From NCBI RefSeq assembly GCF_016862795.1, contig NZ_BONQ01000112.1, positions 1 through 49,766 on the forward strand: DNA of 49,766 bases, read 5' to 3'. Shown here in pieces: positions 38,541 through 48,029 of the stretch (its first letter is position 1; every line of letters starts with the position of its first letter). The translations under genes were made by a program, and so were the position numbers. Under the pieces are notes generated by a model. It searched no databases. It saw only the letters and a list, made by a program, of their open reading frames with translations, and had not been told where the DNA came from. This stretch comes from Dactylosporangium siamense (lineage in GTDB: Bacteria; Actinomycetota; Actinomycetes; Mycobacteriales; Micromonosporaceae).

Positions 38541-40157
38541 TCACACCCGGAACTGGCCGACCAGGTCGCGCAGTTCGTGGCTCATCGCCGACAGCTCGTG
38601 CGCGGCGGTGCGGGTGTCCTGGACGCCGCCGGTGGTGCTCTGCGCCGCGGCGGAGATCCCGGCGATGTTCGCGGCGATGTCGGCGGAGCTCGCGGCCGCC
38701 TGGGTGATGTTGCGGCTGATCTCGTCGGTGGTCGCGGTCTGCTCCTCCACGGCGGCGGCGATCGTGTTCTGGTAGTCGCCGAGCCGGCCGGTGATCTCGA
38801 CGATCTGGTTGATCGCGTCGGTCGCGGCCGCGGTGTCCTGCTGGATGCTCTGCACCTTCGCGGTGATGTCCTCGGTGGCGCGGCCGGTCTCCTGCGCCAG
38901 CTGCTTGACCTCGCCGGCGACCACGGCGAAGCCCTTGCCCGCCTCGCCGGCGCGGGCGGCCTCGATCGTCGCGTTGAGGGCGAGGAGGTTCGTCTGCCCG
39001 GCGATCGCGGTGATCGCCTTGACCACGTCGCCGATCTCCCGGCTGGACGAGGCGAGCCGGCCGATCAGGTCGAAGGTCGCCTGGGTCAGCTCGTTGGTCT
39101 GGCCGCCGATCCTGGCCGCCTCGGCCGCGGTCCCGGCGATCTGCTGGATCGAGACGCTCATCTGTTCCGCGCCGTTGGCCACGGTACGGACCGTGCCCGA
39201 CACCTCGTCCGCCGAGGCAACGATCAGCCCGGACCGGTCCGACGTCTGTTGGGCGCCGGTCATGATGCTGGTCGACGTGTCGGTGAGCCGGGCGCTGGCC
39301 TCGGCGACGGTCGCCGCCGACCCGCCGATGGCGCGGACCGTGTCACCGATCTTCGCGACGAACGTGTTGAACGACCGGCTGACCGACGTGAACTCGTCGT
39401 CGCCGCCGGCGTCGAGGCGGCGGGTCAGGTCCCCGTCGCCGTCGGCGATGTCGGCGAGCCGGTCGCCGATGGCGCGCAGCGGCCGGATGATGGACAGCGA
39501 CAGCGCGACGGCCAGCAGGATCGACAACAGCAGCGCCGCGATGCCGGCGACGGTCGCGGTCCGGCTCGTCGTGCTCGCCGAGTGCTGCGCGCCGCGTTGC
39601 GCGGCGGCGGACTTCTGCCGGGCGACGGCGAGCAGGTCGTCGACGCCGTCGCTGATCGTCTGGTACACGTCCAGGGCCGCACCGGCGACGATGTCGTTGG
39701 CCTCGGCCGTCCGCGCCGGGGTGCCGGCCCGGTAGGCGGCGATGACCCGGTGGTCGAGGTCGAGGAACTCGGTGAACGCGGCCCGGATCGCGCGCACGTC
39801 GGCCTGCTGGCCGGCGGTCAGCGGCAGCGCCGCCATGGCGTCGACCTCGGCGCTGAAGCTGTCCATCGCCGCGAGGAACGCCGCGCGGGACACCGCCGTG
39901 TCCGCGGTCGCGTCGGCGGCGCCCCGGATGATGTCGAAGGCGTAGCCGGCCTGCCAGCCCAGCACGTCGGTGCTGCGGAACTTCAGCTGCTGCGCCGCGT
40001 CGAGCTCGGCCTGTGCGGCGGACAGGCTGGACGCGGTCGTGCGGGTGCCGTCGGCGGAGGACAACGCCGCCAACCAGATGGCCACCACGCACAGGGAGAC
40101 GATCAGGAACCCGACCGCCAGCCGCGTCGCGACCCGGGTCCGCCGGAGCATGTTCAT
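38541..40157 (-). CDS. Methyl-accepting chemotaxis protein
   Basis: A 538-residue chemoreceptor. Membrane helices are at about 14-33 and 205-225, flanking a helical extracytoplasmic sensor (4HB-like). A HAMP domain follows ([29 protein letters not shown]). The signalling domain has the highly conserved hairpin tip [39 protein letters not shown] 40157 follows AGGAGG with a 9-nt spacing. It would control a CheA kinase and flagellar motor encoded elsewhere. It has no CheR/CheB-binding pentapeptide at the C-terminus (LVGQFRV). Its presence points to a motile life stage. Confidence 0.95.
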   Translation of the reverse strand: MNMLRRTRVATRLAVGFLIVSLCVVAIWLAALSSADGTRTTASSLSAAQAELDAAQQLKFRSTDVLGWQAGYAFDIIRGAADATADTAVSRAAFLAAMDSFSAEVDAMAALPLTAGQQADVRAIRAAFTEFLDLDHRVIAAYRAGTPARTAEANDIVAGAALDVYQTISDGVDDLLAVARQKSAAAQRGAQHSASTTSRTATVAGIAALLLSILLAVALSLSIIRPLRAIGDRLADIADGDGDLTRRLDAGGDDEFTSVSRSFNTFVAKIGDTVRAIGGSAATVAEASARLTDTSTSIMTGAQQTSDRSGLIVASADEVSGTVRTVANGAEQMSVSIQQIAGTAAEAARIGGQTNELTQATFDLIGRLASSSREIGDVVKAITAIAGQTNLLALNATIEAARAGEAGKGFAVVAGEVKQLAQETGRATEDITAKVQSIQQDTAAATDAINQIVEITGRLGDYQNTIAAAVEEQTATTDEISRNITQAAASSADIAANIAGISAAAQSTTGGVQDTRTAAHELSAMSHELRDLVGQFRV

Positions 40158-40179
40158 GTCGTCGAGCCTCCTGAACGGG

Positions 40180-40668
40180 CTACGCCATCGGGCACTCCTG
40201 AGCCTCATCGGCTCCGCCCGGCGGCACGGCAGGAAAACCCGCGGACTTCCGGATCGGGTCGAACAGCGGCGAGCGCACCAGCTGCCGCCACGGCAGGAAG
40301 AGGGGCTCGGGCAGGGCGTCGAAGTCGTACCATCCCAAACTCGCGCACTTGTCGGGCTCGAGGATCGCCGGCTCGCCGGACACGTGGTCGCTGAGCATCC
40401 AGACGGTGACGTAGTGGCGGTCCTCGTCGGCGAAGATGTCGTTGGTGACGGCGCCGAACCGGACATTGGTGATCTGGACGCCGGTCTCCTCGGCGACCTC
40501 GCGGACCGCGGTGTCCTCGAACGACTCGCCGAACTCGAGGTGGCCGCCGGGGACCGACCACGTGCCGGCGCCGTGCGCGCCCTGCCGCCGCGCCATCAGG
40601 AACCGTCCGTCGCGGAAGACGAACACCCCGATCCCGACCTTGACGTCCCCGTTTTCCACGGCGGCCAT
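40180..40668 (-). CDS. Nudix hydrolase (MutT/nucleotide-type)
   Basis: A 162-residue protein with a perfect Nudix box: GGHLEFGE...[11 protein letters not shown]. The N-terminal strand [20 protein letters not shown] and the WSVPGGHLE segment resemble the actinobacterial MutT-like group that cleans the nucleotide pool or cleaves CTP-like substrates. It lies 22 bp upstream of the chemoreceptor start and may be co-transcribed with it. Confidence 0.9.
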   Translation of the reverse strand: MAAVENGDVKVGIGVFVFRDGRFLMARRQGAHGAGTWSVPGGHLEFGESFEDTAVREVAEETGVQITNVRFGAVTNDIFADEDRHYVTVWMLSDHVSGEPAILEPDKCASLGWYDFDALPEPLFLPWRQLVRSPLFDPIRKSAGFPAVPPGGADEAQECPMA

Positions 40669-40703
40669 GGTACCGGTGAGCTACAGCGGCGAGATCCTCG
40701 GCG

Positions 40704-41753
40704 TCAGTCCGTGGCGCGGCGTTCGAGCGGACACTGGTACCAGAGGAAATCCGGCAACGGCGGGGTCTCGAACTGCCGTCCGTCGGCCCGCACGGCCACG
40801 ACCGCGTCCGGCTCGCTGAGCGCGGCGGTCTGGATCCAGCCGCCGTTGCGGGCCCGGCCCGTCCGGATCAGTTCGTCGTGCAGCCCGCTCGGCGCCCACT
40901 GCGCCTCGAACGCCTCGACCAGGCCTTCGGTCGTGTCGGCGAACTCGTACCGCACTGCGTACGGCCGGTCGCGGTGCCACCACTCGACCCGGTTCACCGG
41001 GCGTCGCAGGGTCTGCTCGACCCGGCCGCCCGGGTTCTCCTCCTCGGCCAGGCGCAGCCGGATCTCGAGGATCTCGGTCTGGTCGCGCACATGGATCCCG
41101 GCGGCCAGCCCACCGTCGTCGTCGCGATACGCGTAGCTCTCCACGTGGTCCGCCGGCCACGACCGGGCGGCGATGTACAGCGCGTCGAGGAGATCCTCCT
41201 CGGCGGCGGTGAGCGGCTGATCGACCCCCGGCTCCCATTCGTAGCCGAACCACTCGTCGCTGCGCAGCTCGGCCGGCAACGGATCCGGCGCGACGGTCGA
41301 TCTCGGCCGTCCCCACCGCCTGTCGGCCCGCTGCTTCCAGGCGGTGCTGGCCGTCCCGAACGCGGCGCCGGCGAGGGCTCCGACGCCCAGCCAGCGGGCG
41401 CGCCCCTCACCGAACACCGTCGCCGCCACCCCGAACCCGACGAGCAGCAGCACGCCCACCAGCAGCATCCACGGCTTCGGCGTCATATCGACCGGCGCCC
41501 GGTCCTCAGCGGTAGCGGGCTGCCGCTCCGGGCGCGACCCCAGCAGGTCGCGCAGGCCGTAGACCAGGCCGACCGCGAAGAACGCCGCCCCGCCGCCGCC
41601 CACCCAGCGCGCGACGCCGTCGCCGGTCACCGCCAGCCAGGTCCCGGCCGCGATGAACCCCAGCATGACCGCGACGAAAGCCCATGGTTTCACCGGCAGA
41701 TCATGCCGGACCGCCGAGCCCCGCCGCTCGCCCGTTTCCATCGGGCCGACCAC
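40704..41753 (-). CDS. Membrane protein with an internal TM-hairpin duplication
   Basis: A 349-residue protein. Two similar membrane hairpins occur in tandem: residues 22-67 (KPWAFVAVMLGFIAAGTWL...DGVARWVGGGGAAFFAV) and 93-138 (KPWMLLVGVLLLVGFGVAA...EGRARWLGVGALAGAAF). They are clearly homologous to each other. A soluble C-terminal domain (about 150-349) contains DALYIAARSWPADHVESYAYRD and FLWYQCPLER. No family is recognised. ATG 41753 or ATG 41741 could be the start; the D,D-carboxypeptidase gene is divergent only 20-32 bp away. Confidence 0.7.
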   Translation of the reverse strand: MVGPMETGERRGSAVRHDLPVKPWAFVAVMLGFIAAGTWLAVTGDGVARWVGGGGAAFFAVGLVYGLRDLLGSRPERQPATAEDRAPVDMTPKPWMLLVGVLLLVGFGVAATVFGEGRARWLGVGALAGAAFGTASTAWKQRADRRWGRPRSTVAPDPLPAELRSDEWFGYEWEPGVDQPLTAAEEDLLDALYIAARSWPADHVESYAYRDDDGGLAAGIHVRDQTEILEIRLRLAEEENPGGRVEQTLRRPVNRVEWWHRDRPYAVRYEFADTTEGLVEAFEAQWAPSGLHDELIRTGRARNGGWIQTAALSEPDAVVAVRADGRQFETPPLPDFLWYQCPLERRATD

Positions 41754-41773
41754 CGGCGGCTACGCTCCCCGCC

Positions 41774-42976
41774 ATGGGAGTGACGGGACTGGTGGCCGCG
41801 GTGCTGAGCGCGGGGCTGATGGCGTGGCCGGCGCCGGTGGTGAGCCCGTCCACTGCGGCACCGGCGCCGGTGCCGTGCCCGTACGCCACCATCGCCACGA
41901 TCCCGCCGACGCCGCCGTCGCCCGAACGCGATCCGGCCGCGCCCGTGGTCGGCGGCGGCCAGCTCGGCACGACCGGCCTGGCCGTCGCCCCGGGAACCCC
42001 GGCGCCGCCGACGCTGTCAGCGATGTCGTGGATCGTCGCCGACCTCGACACCGGCGAGGTCCTCGGCGCCTGCGCGCCGCACCTGCGCCGCCGGCCCGCC
42101 AGCGTGCAGAAGCTGCTGCTCGCCGCGACCGCGCTGCCGAAACTCGACCCGGCGCTGGTCGTCGAGGCCACCCCGGAGGACCTCGCGTTGCCGAAGGACA
42201 GCTCGGCCGTCGGCATGATCGTCGGCGGGAAGTACCCCGTGTCGACGCTGTGGCTCGGGCTGCTGCTCCAGTCGGGCAACGACACCGCCAACGCCCTCGC
42301 CCGCGTGGCCGGCGGCGACGGCGGGGTCGCCGCGACGGTCGCGGCCATGAACGCCGAGGCGCGCCGGCTCGGCGCCGACGACACCCACGCCGTCACCCCG
42401 TCCGGCCTGGACGCCCCGGACCAGCTCACCAGCGCCTACGACCTGGCGCTCATCGCCCGCGCCGACTTCGCCCGGCCCGACTTCGTCACCTACGACACCA
42501 CCCTGGTCTTCCAGTGGCCGGCGCAGCCGCCGAAGGACCCGAAGGGCTTCCAGATCCAGAACGAGAACAAGCTGCTGACCGAGTACCAGGGCGGGCTGGG
42601 CGGCAAGACCGGCTTCACCGACGAGGCCCGGCACACGTACGTCGGCGCCGCGCAACGCAACGGCCGGCGGCTCGTGGTCACCATCATGGGCGCCGAGATC
42701 GTGCCCGCCCGCGCCTGGAAGCAGAGCACGATGCTGTTCGACTGGGGGTTCGCGCTGCCCGCCGCCACGTCCGTCGGCCACCTCGTGACGCCGGAGGAGG
42801 CGGCCGCGCTGCACAGCCCGCCCCCGCCGACCGCACCCGTCCAGTCCGCCGCACCGGCCGCGCATCGGGCCGGCGGCTACTCGATCTGGCCGACCGTGCT
42901 CGCGGTCGGCGCGGTAGCCCTCACCGCCGTCACGGTCGGAGTGATCACGGTCCTGCGCCGCCGCCGGCGCTCCTGA
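41774..42976 (+). CDS. D-alanyl-D-alanine carboxypeptidase (low-molecular-mass PBP, S11 family)
   Basis: A 400-residue penicillin-binding protein. All three active-site motifs are present: SVQK (Ser110, Lys113), SGN (167-169) and KTG (278-280). An N-terminal signal segment and Pro-rich stretch (to about 80) precede the domain. A C-terminal membrane helix (about 374-394) followed by RRRRRS anchors it. It trims the terminal D-Ala from peptidoglycan stem peptides outside the membrane. The anchored layout fits actinobacterial DacC-type enzymes. Confidence 0.92.
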   Translation: MGVTGLVAAVLSAGLMAWPAPVVSPSTAAPAPVPCPYATIATIPPTPPSPERDPAAPVVGGGQLGTTGLAVAPGTPAPPTLSAMSWIVADLDTGEVLGACAPHLRRRPASVQKLLLAATALPKLDPALVVEATPEDLALPKDSSAVGMIVGGKYPVSTLWLGLLLQSGNDTANALARVAGGDGGVAATVAAMNAEARRLGADDTHAVTPSGLDAPDQLTSAYDLALIARADFARPDFVTYDTTLVFQWPAQPPKDPKGFQIQNENKLLTEYQGGLGGKTGFTDEARHTYVGAAQRNGRRLVVTIMGAEIVPARAWKQSTMLFDWGFALPAATSVGHLVTPEEAAALHSPPPPTAPVQSAAPAAHRAGGYSIWPTVLAVGAVALTAVTVGVITVLRRRRRS

Positions 42977-42991
42977 CGCTATCCTCGCGAC

Positions 42992-43852
42992 GTGGATGAT
43001 CAACCCTGCGGCTGCCTGATCTGCACCGGCACGCTCCCCGGCCGGGACGCGAAGCTGCTGTCCACCGTCGCGGGGCAGGGCTGGTCCGCGCTCCGGGTCC
43101 CCGGCGCCGTCGACTTCGCGTACACCGTCGGGCTCTGGCACACGTTCCGCCTGCCGGAGCTGGCCATGTTCGGCCTCGAAGGCGACGACATGCAGGGCTG
43201 GCTCAACAGCTGCGCCGAGCACGTGCGGGCCAACGGGCTGCCCGCCGCCGAGGTCCCGTTCACCGGTGTCATCGACGGGTTCCCCACCCAGCTGCGGCCC
43301 GTCGACGAGTCGTGGCGGGACGCGTTCTTCGGCACCGCGCACCGGTTCTACCGCGGCCGGCCCGTGCCGTTCCAGCAGCTGGTGTGGCCCGACTCGGCCG
43401 GCCGCTGGCCGTGGGACGAGCAGGCCACGGCGAGCAGCCGCACCCGGCAGGCGTTCACCTGGCTCCCCGTCGACCGGCACCCCGCCGGCGGCTGGCGGCT
43501 GCTCGGCGAGTTCGGCGACGACTTCCCGCTGCCGGCCGAGGCCGACAGCTGGGCGCTCACCACCCGCGCCGTTCTCGACGGCACCCGCGCGCCGGCGCTG
43601 GTGCTGTTCGACGACGAGGTGTTCGACGTGCTCGACGATCGCGGCCACGACGCCGACGACCTGTGCGTCACCCACCTCGGCTCGCTCGTGCACCGGCATC
43701 CGTCCCTGGGCGGGCTCGGCGACCTCCGCGACGGGTGGGCGGCCACCGGTACCCCCGCCGGCGGCTGGCACCACACGGAGCTGACGGCGGAGCAGCGCGA
43801 CGCGAGCGTCGCCGGCTGGGAACGCGGGCAGGAAACCCGGGTCATCGGCTGA
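42992..43852 (+). CDS. DUF4262-family protein
   Basis: A 286-residue protein starting at GTG 42992. The DUF4262 part (about 10-150) shows FAYTVGLWHTFRLPELAMFGL and PVPFQQLVWPDSAGRWPWD, the family signatures. A cysteine motif PCGCLICTG near the N-terminus could bind metal or be redox-active. About 120 further residues, of unknown character, follow (FDDEVFDVLDDRGHDADDL). Function is unknown for the family. Confidence 0.8.
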   Translation: MDDQPCGCLICTGTLPGRDAKLLSTVAGQGWSALRVPGAVDFAYTVGLWHTFRLPELAMFGLEGDDMQGWLNSCAEHVRANGLPAAEVPFTGVIDGFPTQLRPVDESWRDAFFGTAHRFYRGRPVPFQQLVWPDSAGRWPWDEQATASSRTRQAFTWLPVDRHPAGGWRLLGEFGDDFPLPAEADSWALTTRAVLDGTRAPALVLFDDEVFDVLDDRGHDADDLCVTHLGSLVHRHPSLGGLGDLRDGWAATGTPAGGWHHTELTAEQRDASVAGWERGQETRVIG

Positions 43853-43868
43853 GGCCTACGATCGGGCG

Positions 43869-44762
43869 ATGGCACTTGATCGGCTGGACCTCGGCGTGCC
43901 CGTGCGCCGCATCGGGCTCGGGCTCGCCGCCGTCGGGCGGCCCGGCTACATCAACCTGGGGCGGCAACGGGACCTGCCGGAGGACCGGTCGGTGGCGTCG
44001 ATGCGGGCGCGCAGCCACGAACTGCTGGACTTCGCGTACGCGGCCGGGGTCCGCTACATCGACGTGGCCCGCTCCTACGGTCTCGCTGAGGAGTTCCTGG
44101 CCGGCTGGCTCGGTGACCGGCGCGACATCGTCGTCGGCTCCAAGTGGGGGTACACCTACACGGCCGGGTGGCGCATCGACGCGCCGGTGCACGAGGCCAA
44201 GGACCACGGCGTCGCCACGTACGACCGGCAGGTCAGCGAGACCCTGGCGCTGTTCGGGGACCGGCTCGACCTGTACCAGATCCATTCCGTGACACCGGAC
44301 AGCACCGCGCTGACCGACCGGGCCCTGCACCACCGGCTCGCGGACCTGGCCGCCCGCGGCGTCACCGTCGGGCTGTCCACCAGCGGGCCGCGCCAGGCCG
44401 ACGCCATCCGGGCCGCGCTGCGCGTCGAGGTCGCCGGCGAGCCGCTGTTCCGCAGCGTCCAGGCGACCTGGAACCCCCTCGAGCCGTCGGCCGGGCCCGC
44501 GCTCGCCGAGGCACACGCCGACGGGCGCACCGTCATCGTCAAGGAAGCCATGGCCAACGGTCGCCTCGCCGACCGGGACGCGGACGCCATCGCGGCGGCG
44601 CTGGACCAGCCGTGGGCGGGCGTGGTGCTGTCCGGCGCGGCGACCACGTCGCAGCTCACCTCGAACCTGCGGGCCCTGTCCCTGGCCGACCTGGGCCCGC
44701 TGCCGTTGCCGGAGACTCCGGACGGATACTGGCGGCACCGCGGCACGCTGGCGTGGTCGTAG
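43869..44762 (+). CDS. Aldo/keto reductase
   Basis: A 297-residue (beta/alpha)8 NAD(P)H-dependent reductase. The catalytic tetrad is visible: Asp65 and Tyr70 (YIDVARSYG), Lys92 (VVGSKWGY) and His139 (LYQIHS). The end ALDQPWAGVVLSGAATTSQLTSNL is the nucleotide-binding end segment of the family. The substrate is unknown. The next gene starts 3 bp after its stop, so the two are probably co-transcribed. Confidence 0.9.
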   Translation: MALDRLDLGVPVRRIGLGLAAVGRPGYINLGRQRDLPEDRSVASMRARSHELLDFAYAAGVRYIDVARSYGLAEEFLAGWLGDRRDIVVGSKWGYTYTAGWRIDAPVHEAKDHGVATYDRQVSETLALFGDRLDLYQIHSVTPDSTALTDRALHHRLADLAARGVTVGLSTSGPRQADAIRAALRVEVAGEPLFRSVQATWNPLEPSAGPALAEAHADGRTVIVKEAMANGRLADRDADAIAAALDQPWAGVVLSGAATTSQLTSNLRALSLADLGPLPLPETPDGYWRHRGTLAWS

Positions 44763-44765
44763 CCC

Positions 44766-45422
44766 ATGCACGGTGCCGCGTACTGGCTGCAGTACGAACC
44801 GTTCGCGAACGGTGACGCCCACCTGGTCGAACGGGACCCGCGGGTCCATGACCTGTTCATCATGGCCAAGTTCCGGCTCGAGCTGGCCTTCCTAGGCCGG
44901 CGGTGGCTGCTGCCCCACTTCGGCCAGGACACGGACCTCGCACTGCGCGCACGTCTGGCTGAAACCGCCACCGCCGCCGTCGCCGGGATCACGCTGGGCA
45001 GCCTCCGCGGCGTGCCGAGCATCCTGTGCGACATCGACCTGCCCGCGGACTGGTTCCGCGGACCGGTCGACGGCCTGGTCGGCCTGCGGATCATCACGGC
45101 CGGCGTGGACGCCCTCGGCGTCGTCGGCCGGGAACTCGGCCTCGGCCCGATCCCGATGCGGTCCCCGGGCCAGGACCGGCGCCGCGATCCCTATGCCGAC
45201 GACATCTGGCTGTTCACCCCGGAGCCGGCGTTGGTCGCGGCGCAGCGGGCGGCCCGCGAGGCGTTCGACGCTGTGCCGCCGGGGCACGGCGTCCTGTGCG
45301 GCCGCCCGGGCGGCGCGAAGCCGCGGTGGACCGCTCGCGTTGTCTCGGCGCTGCGGGCCGAGCCCTTGTCCGACCCGGCCGGAGGGGAGGTCCACCTGTG
45401 GCAGATCCCACCACTGCCCTGA
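44766..45422 (+). CDS. Hypothetical protein
   Basis: A 218-residue soluble protein (MHGAAYWLQYEPFANGDAHLVERDPRVHDL) with no family I recognise. It has no signal peptide or membrane helix. Notable motifs are LFIMAKFRLELAFLGRRWLLPHFGQ and YADDIWLFTPEPALVAAQRAAREAF. The start is 3 bp after the aldo/keto reductase stop and its last 25 bp overlap the next gene, indicating translational coupling. Confidence 0.65.
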   Translation: MHGAAYWLQYEPFANGDAHLVERDPRVHDLFIMAKFRLELAFLGRRWLLPHFGQDTDLALRARLAETATAAVAGITLGSLRGVPSILCDIDLPADWFRGPVDGLVGLRIITAGVDALGVVGRELGLGPIPMRSPGQDRRRDPYADDIWLFTPEPALVAAQRAAREAFDAVPPGHGVLCGRPGGAKPRWTARVVSALRAEPLSDPAGGEVHLWQIPPLP

Positions 45423-45916
45423 CCTACGAGGTGGTCGGGGGTACCCCCAGACAGCGCAAGGCGGCGGGGAAGGACTGCGTGACGGTGCTGCACTGGCTGT
45501 CGCACTGGTCGGACCTGCTGACCTCGGCGTTCCGTCAGCCGCCGAGCCTGCGGTTCGACGTCGACGGCACGGGCGCCGCGGCGCAGGGCACGACGCTGAC
45601 CGTCGGGCTCCGCGACCTGGCCGGCGGACCGGCCGCGCTGCTGCTCGCGGTGCTCACCGCCATCGACCGGGACCTGGCCCCGACCCAGCGCCGGGTGCCG
45701 GCGCTGGAAGTGTCACGCAACCGCCGCCGCACCGACATCGACGACCCGGACATCGCCTTCCTCAGCCACGACGAGCTGGTGCTCACCGTCAACCTCACCG
45801 GCACCGACCTGCACGCCGTCGACGACCGGCTCGGCGAGCTCCTCGACGGCGTCGCCGACCTCGCCGACGTGCACGGCGGCCCGACCACGGGGCGCTGGAT
45901 CCTGCTCCCACCGTGA
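45398..45916 (+). CDS. Hypothetical protein
   Basis: A 172-residue soluble protein starting at GTG 45398 behind a strong GGAGGGGAGG site (45381-45390). It begins ADPTTALTYEVVGGTPRQRKAAGKDC and contains LLLAVLTAIDRDLAPTQRRVPALEVSRNRR. No family is recognised. It overlaps the upstream hypothetical gene by 25 bp, and the pair likely functions together. It is convergent with the response-regulator gene 16 bp away. Confidence 0.65.
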   Translation: MADPTTALTYEVVGGTPRQRKAAGKDCVTVLHWLSHWSDLLTSAFRQPPSLRFDVDGTGAAAQGTTLTVGLRDLAGGPAALLLAVLTAIDRDLAPTQRRVPALEVSRNRRRTDIDDPDIAFLSHDELVLTVNLTGTDLHAVDDRLGELLDGVADLADVHGGPTTGRWILLPP

Positions 45917-45932
45917 GGACGGCACCCGTGTG

Positions 45933-46616
45933 TCACCGGTCGTCGTGGCGCACCAGCCCGCACTCGTAGGCGAGGATCACCGCCTGGACCCGGTCGCGGA
46001 GGCCGAGCTTGGCGAAGATCCGGCCGATGTGGGTGCGCAGCGTCCCCGGCGCCAGCAGCAGGTCGTGGGTGATCTCGGGGTTGGACCGGCCACGGGCGAT
46101 CAGGGTGAGGACCTCGAGCTCCCGGGCGGTGAGGACGGCCAGCCGATCGGACGGGTCCACCCGGGACGGCGCGCTGCCGACGTAGTGGTCGATGAGCCGG
46201 CGCGTCACGCTGGGCGCGGTGACGGACTCGCCGGACGCGACGGTGCGGACCGCGGCGAGGAGGTCCTCGGCGAGCGCGTCCTTGAGCAGGAAGCCGCTGG
46301 CTCCGGCCCGCAGCGCGGCGTACACGTACTCGTCCAGGTCGAAGGTCGTCAGGATGAGCACCCGGGCGTCGGCGCCGGGCAGGGCACGGACGCGCCGGGT
46401 CGCCTCGACGCCGTCCATGCCGGGCATGCGGATGTCCATCAGGACCACGTCGGGCCGGACGCTGTCGACCACCCGCACCGCGGCCTCGCCGGTCCCGGCC
46501 TCACCGACCACGGCGATGTCGTCGGTCTCGTCGAAGATGACCCGGAACGCCGTGCGCATCAGCGTCTGGTCGTCCACGAGCACCACGCGGATCCGCCGGG
46601 CGGGGTCGTCGCTCAC
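45933..46616 (-). CDS. NarL/LuxR-family response regulator
   Basis: A 227-residue regulator. The receiver has phosphoacceptor Asp61 in VVLMDIRMPGMDG and Lys in GFLLKDALAEDLL. The LuxR-type helix-turn-helix is LTARELEVLTLIARGRSNPEI...GTLRTHIGRIFAKLGLRDR. GTG 46616 starts 4 bp inside the kinase stop (GTGA overlap). The frame remains open far upstream, but that stretch is the kinase gene read out of frame. It likely controls the divergent efflux operon at 48125-49766. Confidence 0.93.
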   Translation of the reverse strand: MSDDPARRIRVVLVDDQTLMRTAFRVIFDETDDIAVVGEAGTGEAAVRVVDSVRPDVVLMDIRMPGMDGVEATRRVRALPGADARVLILTTFDLDEYVYAALRAGASGFLLKDALAEDLLAAVRTVASGESVTAPSVTRRLIDHYVGSAPSRVDPSDRLAVLTARELEVLTLIARGRSNPEITHDLLLAPGTLRTHIGRIFAKLGLRDRVQAVILAYECGLVRHDDR

Positions 46617-48016
46617 CGGACGGCCGCCGTGCTGTCGGGGACCCGGCCCGGCTGCGACGACACGGGGAGGCGGGCCCGCACGGCGAACCCCCCGCCCGGC
46701 TCCGGCCCGACGGTCAGCGCCCCGCCGAGCAGGTGGACACGCTCGGCGATGCCCCGCAGCCCGTTGCCGTCCTCCCGGCGCGGGCCGGCGGGGCGGCCGG
46801 CGCCGTCGTCGACGACCTCGATCTCGACCCGGTCCGGGCGGATCGTCACGGTCACGCCGGCCTCGGCGCCCGGCGCGGCGTGCTTGAGCGTGTTGGTGAG
46901 CGCTTCCTGCACGATCCGGTAGGTGGACAGGTCCACCCCGGCGGGCACGTCCTCCGGCGGCCCGGTGACCGCCAGGTGCACCGGCACGCCGGCCGCCCGG
47001 ACCCGCTCGACCAGGCCGGGCAGCTCGGCGATGCCGACCTGCGGGGCGAGGCCGTGCCCGGCGTCCGGCGCGGGCCCGAACGCGCCGACCAGCCGCCGCA
47101 TCTCGGCCAGAGACTCGCGGCCGACCGTGATGACCTCGCGCATCGCCTGCGTGGTGCGCTCCGGGTGCCGGTGCTGGGCGGCCAGCGCCGCCTGCGCCTG
47201 CGCGACGACGACGGAGAGGCTGTGCGCCACCACGTCGTGCAGGTCCCGGCCGATCCTGGCCCGCTCGGTGGCCGTCGCCAGCGCGATCCGATGGCGCTGA
47301 TCCCGCTCCAGGTCCGCGGCGCGCTGTTCGAGGGTCTCCAGATGGGCCTGCCGGGCGCGGGAGGCGGTGCCGAGCGCGTAGGCGAGCGCCAGGACCAGCA
47401 GCATCGTCAGCCCCGGCTCGATGACCTTGTGCTGGATGTCCGCGACGGAGAGCTCGAAGCTGGGCACGGCCTTGCCGGGGGACGTCGGCTTCCTGACCCC
47501 GGGGCCGGCGGAGAGGCCGAGCTGGTTGACGACGCCGACGACGATGACGGCGAGCATCAGCCCGCCCAGCGCCGCCGCGGACAGCCGCCGGGACCGGCTG
47601 CGGCTGGCCAGGGTGTACAGCGTGACCGGCACGGCGAGGTCGATGAGCAGGAAGAACTGGATCTGCGGTCCCTGCGGGTCGCGGGTCAGCGCGTGCGCCG
47701 CCGCGCCGAGGCTGGTCAGGGCCAGCGCCACCAGCGGCCACCGGTGCTGCAGGAGCAGGCCCACGACCATCACGGCGGTCCAGGCCCACCAGGTGGCGAG
47801 CAGCCGGCCGGCGGCCTGCGGGTCGTTCGTCGTGTCGGTGAGCAGCGCGCCGTCCACCTGCCACTCGACCGGTTTCAGCACCGGGTTGGACAGCACCGTC
47901 AGGAACAGTGCCAGCACCGCGTCGAGGAGGTAGACCCGTCGAGCGAGCAGAAGACGGTACAGTTCGCCGGCCCGGTGCACGGAACCCAGCGTAGACAGCG
48001 GTGCTGCGGTGCGCAT
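46613..48016 (-). CDS. Sensor histidine kinase, HisKA_3 type
   Basis: A 467-residue kinase with about five or six hydrophobic segments in the first 210 residues, an extracytoplasmic stretch between them (NQLGLSAGPGVRKPTSPGKAV), the HisKA_3 motif ERARIGRDLHDVVAHSLS with the phosphoacceptor His, and an ATPase domain with TNTLKHAAPG and the glycine box REDGNGLRGIAERV. ATG 48016 and GTG 47980 are both possible starts; neither has a strong ribosome-binding site. It is translationally coupled to the regulator at 45933-46616 and divergent from an efflux operon it probably governs. Confidence 0.9.
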   Translation of the reverse strand: MRTAAPLSTLGSVHRAGELYRLLLARRVYLLDAVLALFLTVLSNPVLKPVEWQVDGALLTDTTNDPQAAGRLLATWWAWTAVMVVGLLLQHRWPLVALALTSLGAAAHALTRDPQGPQIQFFLLIDLAVPVTLYTLASRSRSRRLSAAALGGLMLAVIVVGVVNQLGLSAGPGVRKPTSPGKAVPSFELSVADIQHKVIEPGLTMLLVLALAYALGTASRARQAHLETLEQRAADLERDQRHRIALATATERARIGRDLHDVVAHSLSVVVAQAQAALAAQHRHPERTTQAMREVITVGRESLAEMRRLVGAFGPAPDAGHGLAPQVGIAELPGLVERVRAAGVPVHLAVTGPPEDVPAGVDLSTYRIVQEALTNTLKHAAPGAEAGVTVTIRPDRVEIEVVDDGAGRPAGPRREDGNGLRGIAERVHLLGGALTVGPEPGGGFAVRARLPVSSQPGRVPDSTAAVR

Positions 48017-48029
48017 CGGACCGCGCTCG

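Noticed and set aside
45933-47864. Long frame suggesting a fused kinase/response-regulator protein
   Set aside because: Only the last 227 codons match a response regulator; the upstream part is the kinase gene read out of frame, and a GTGA overlap marks the real boundary.
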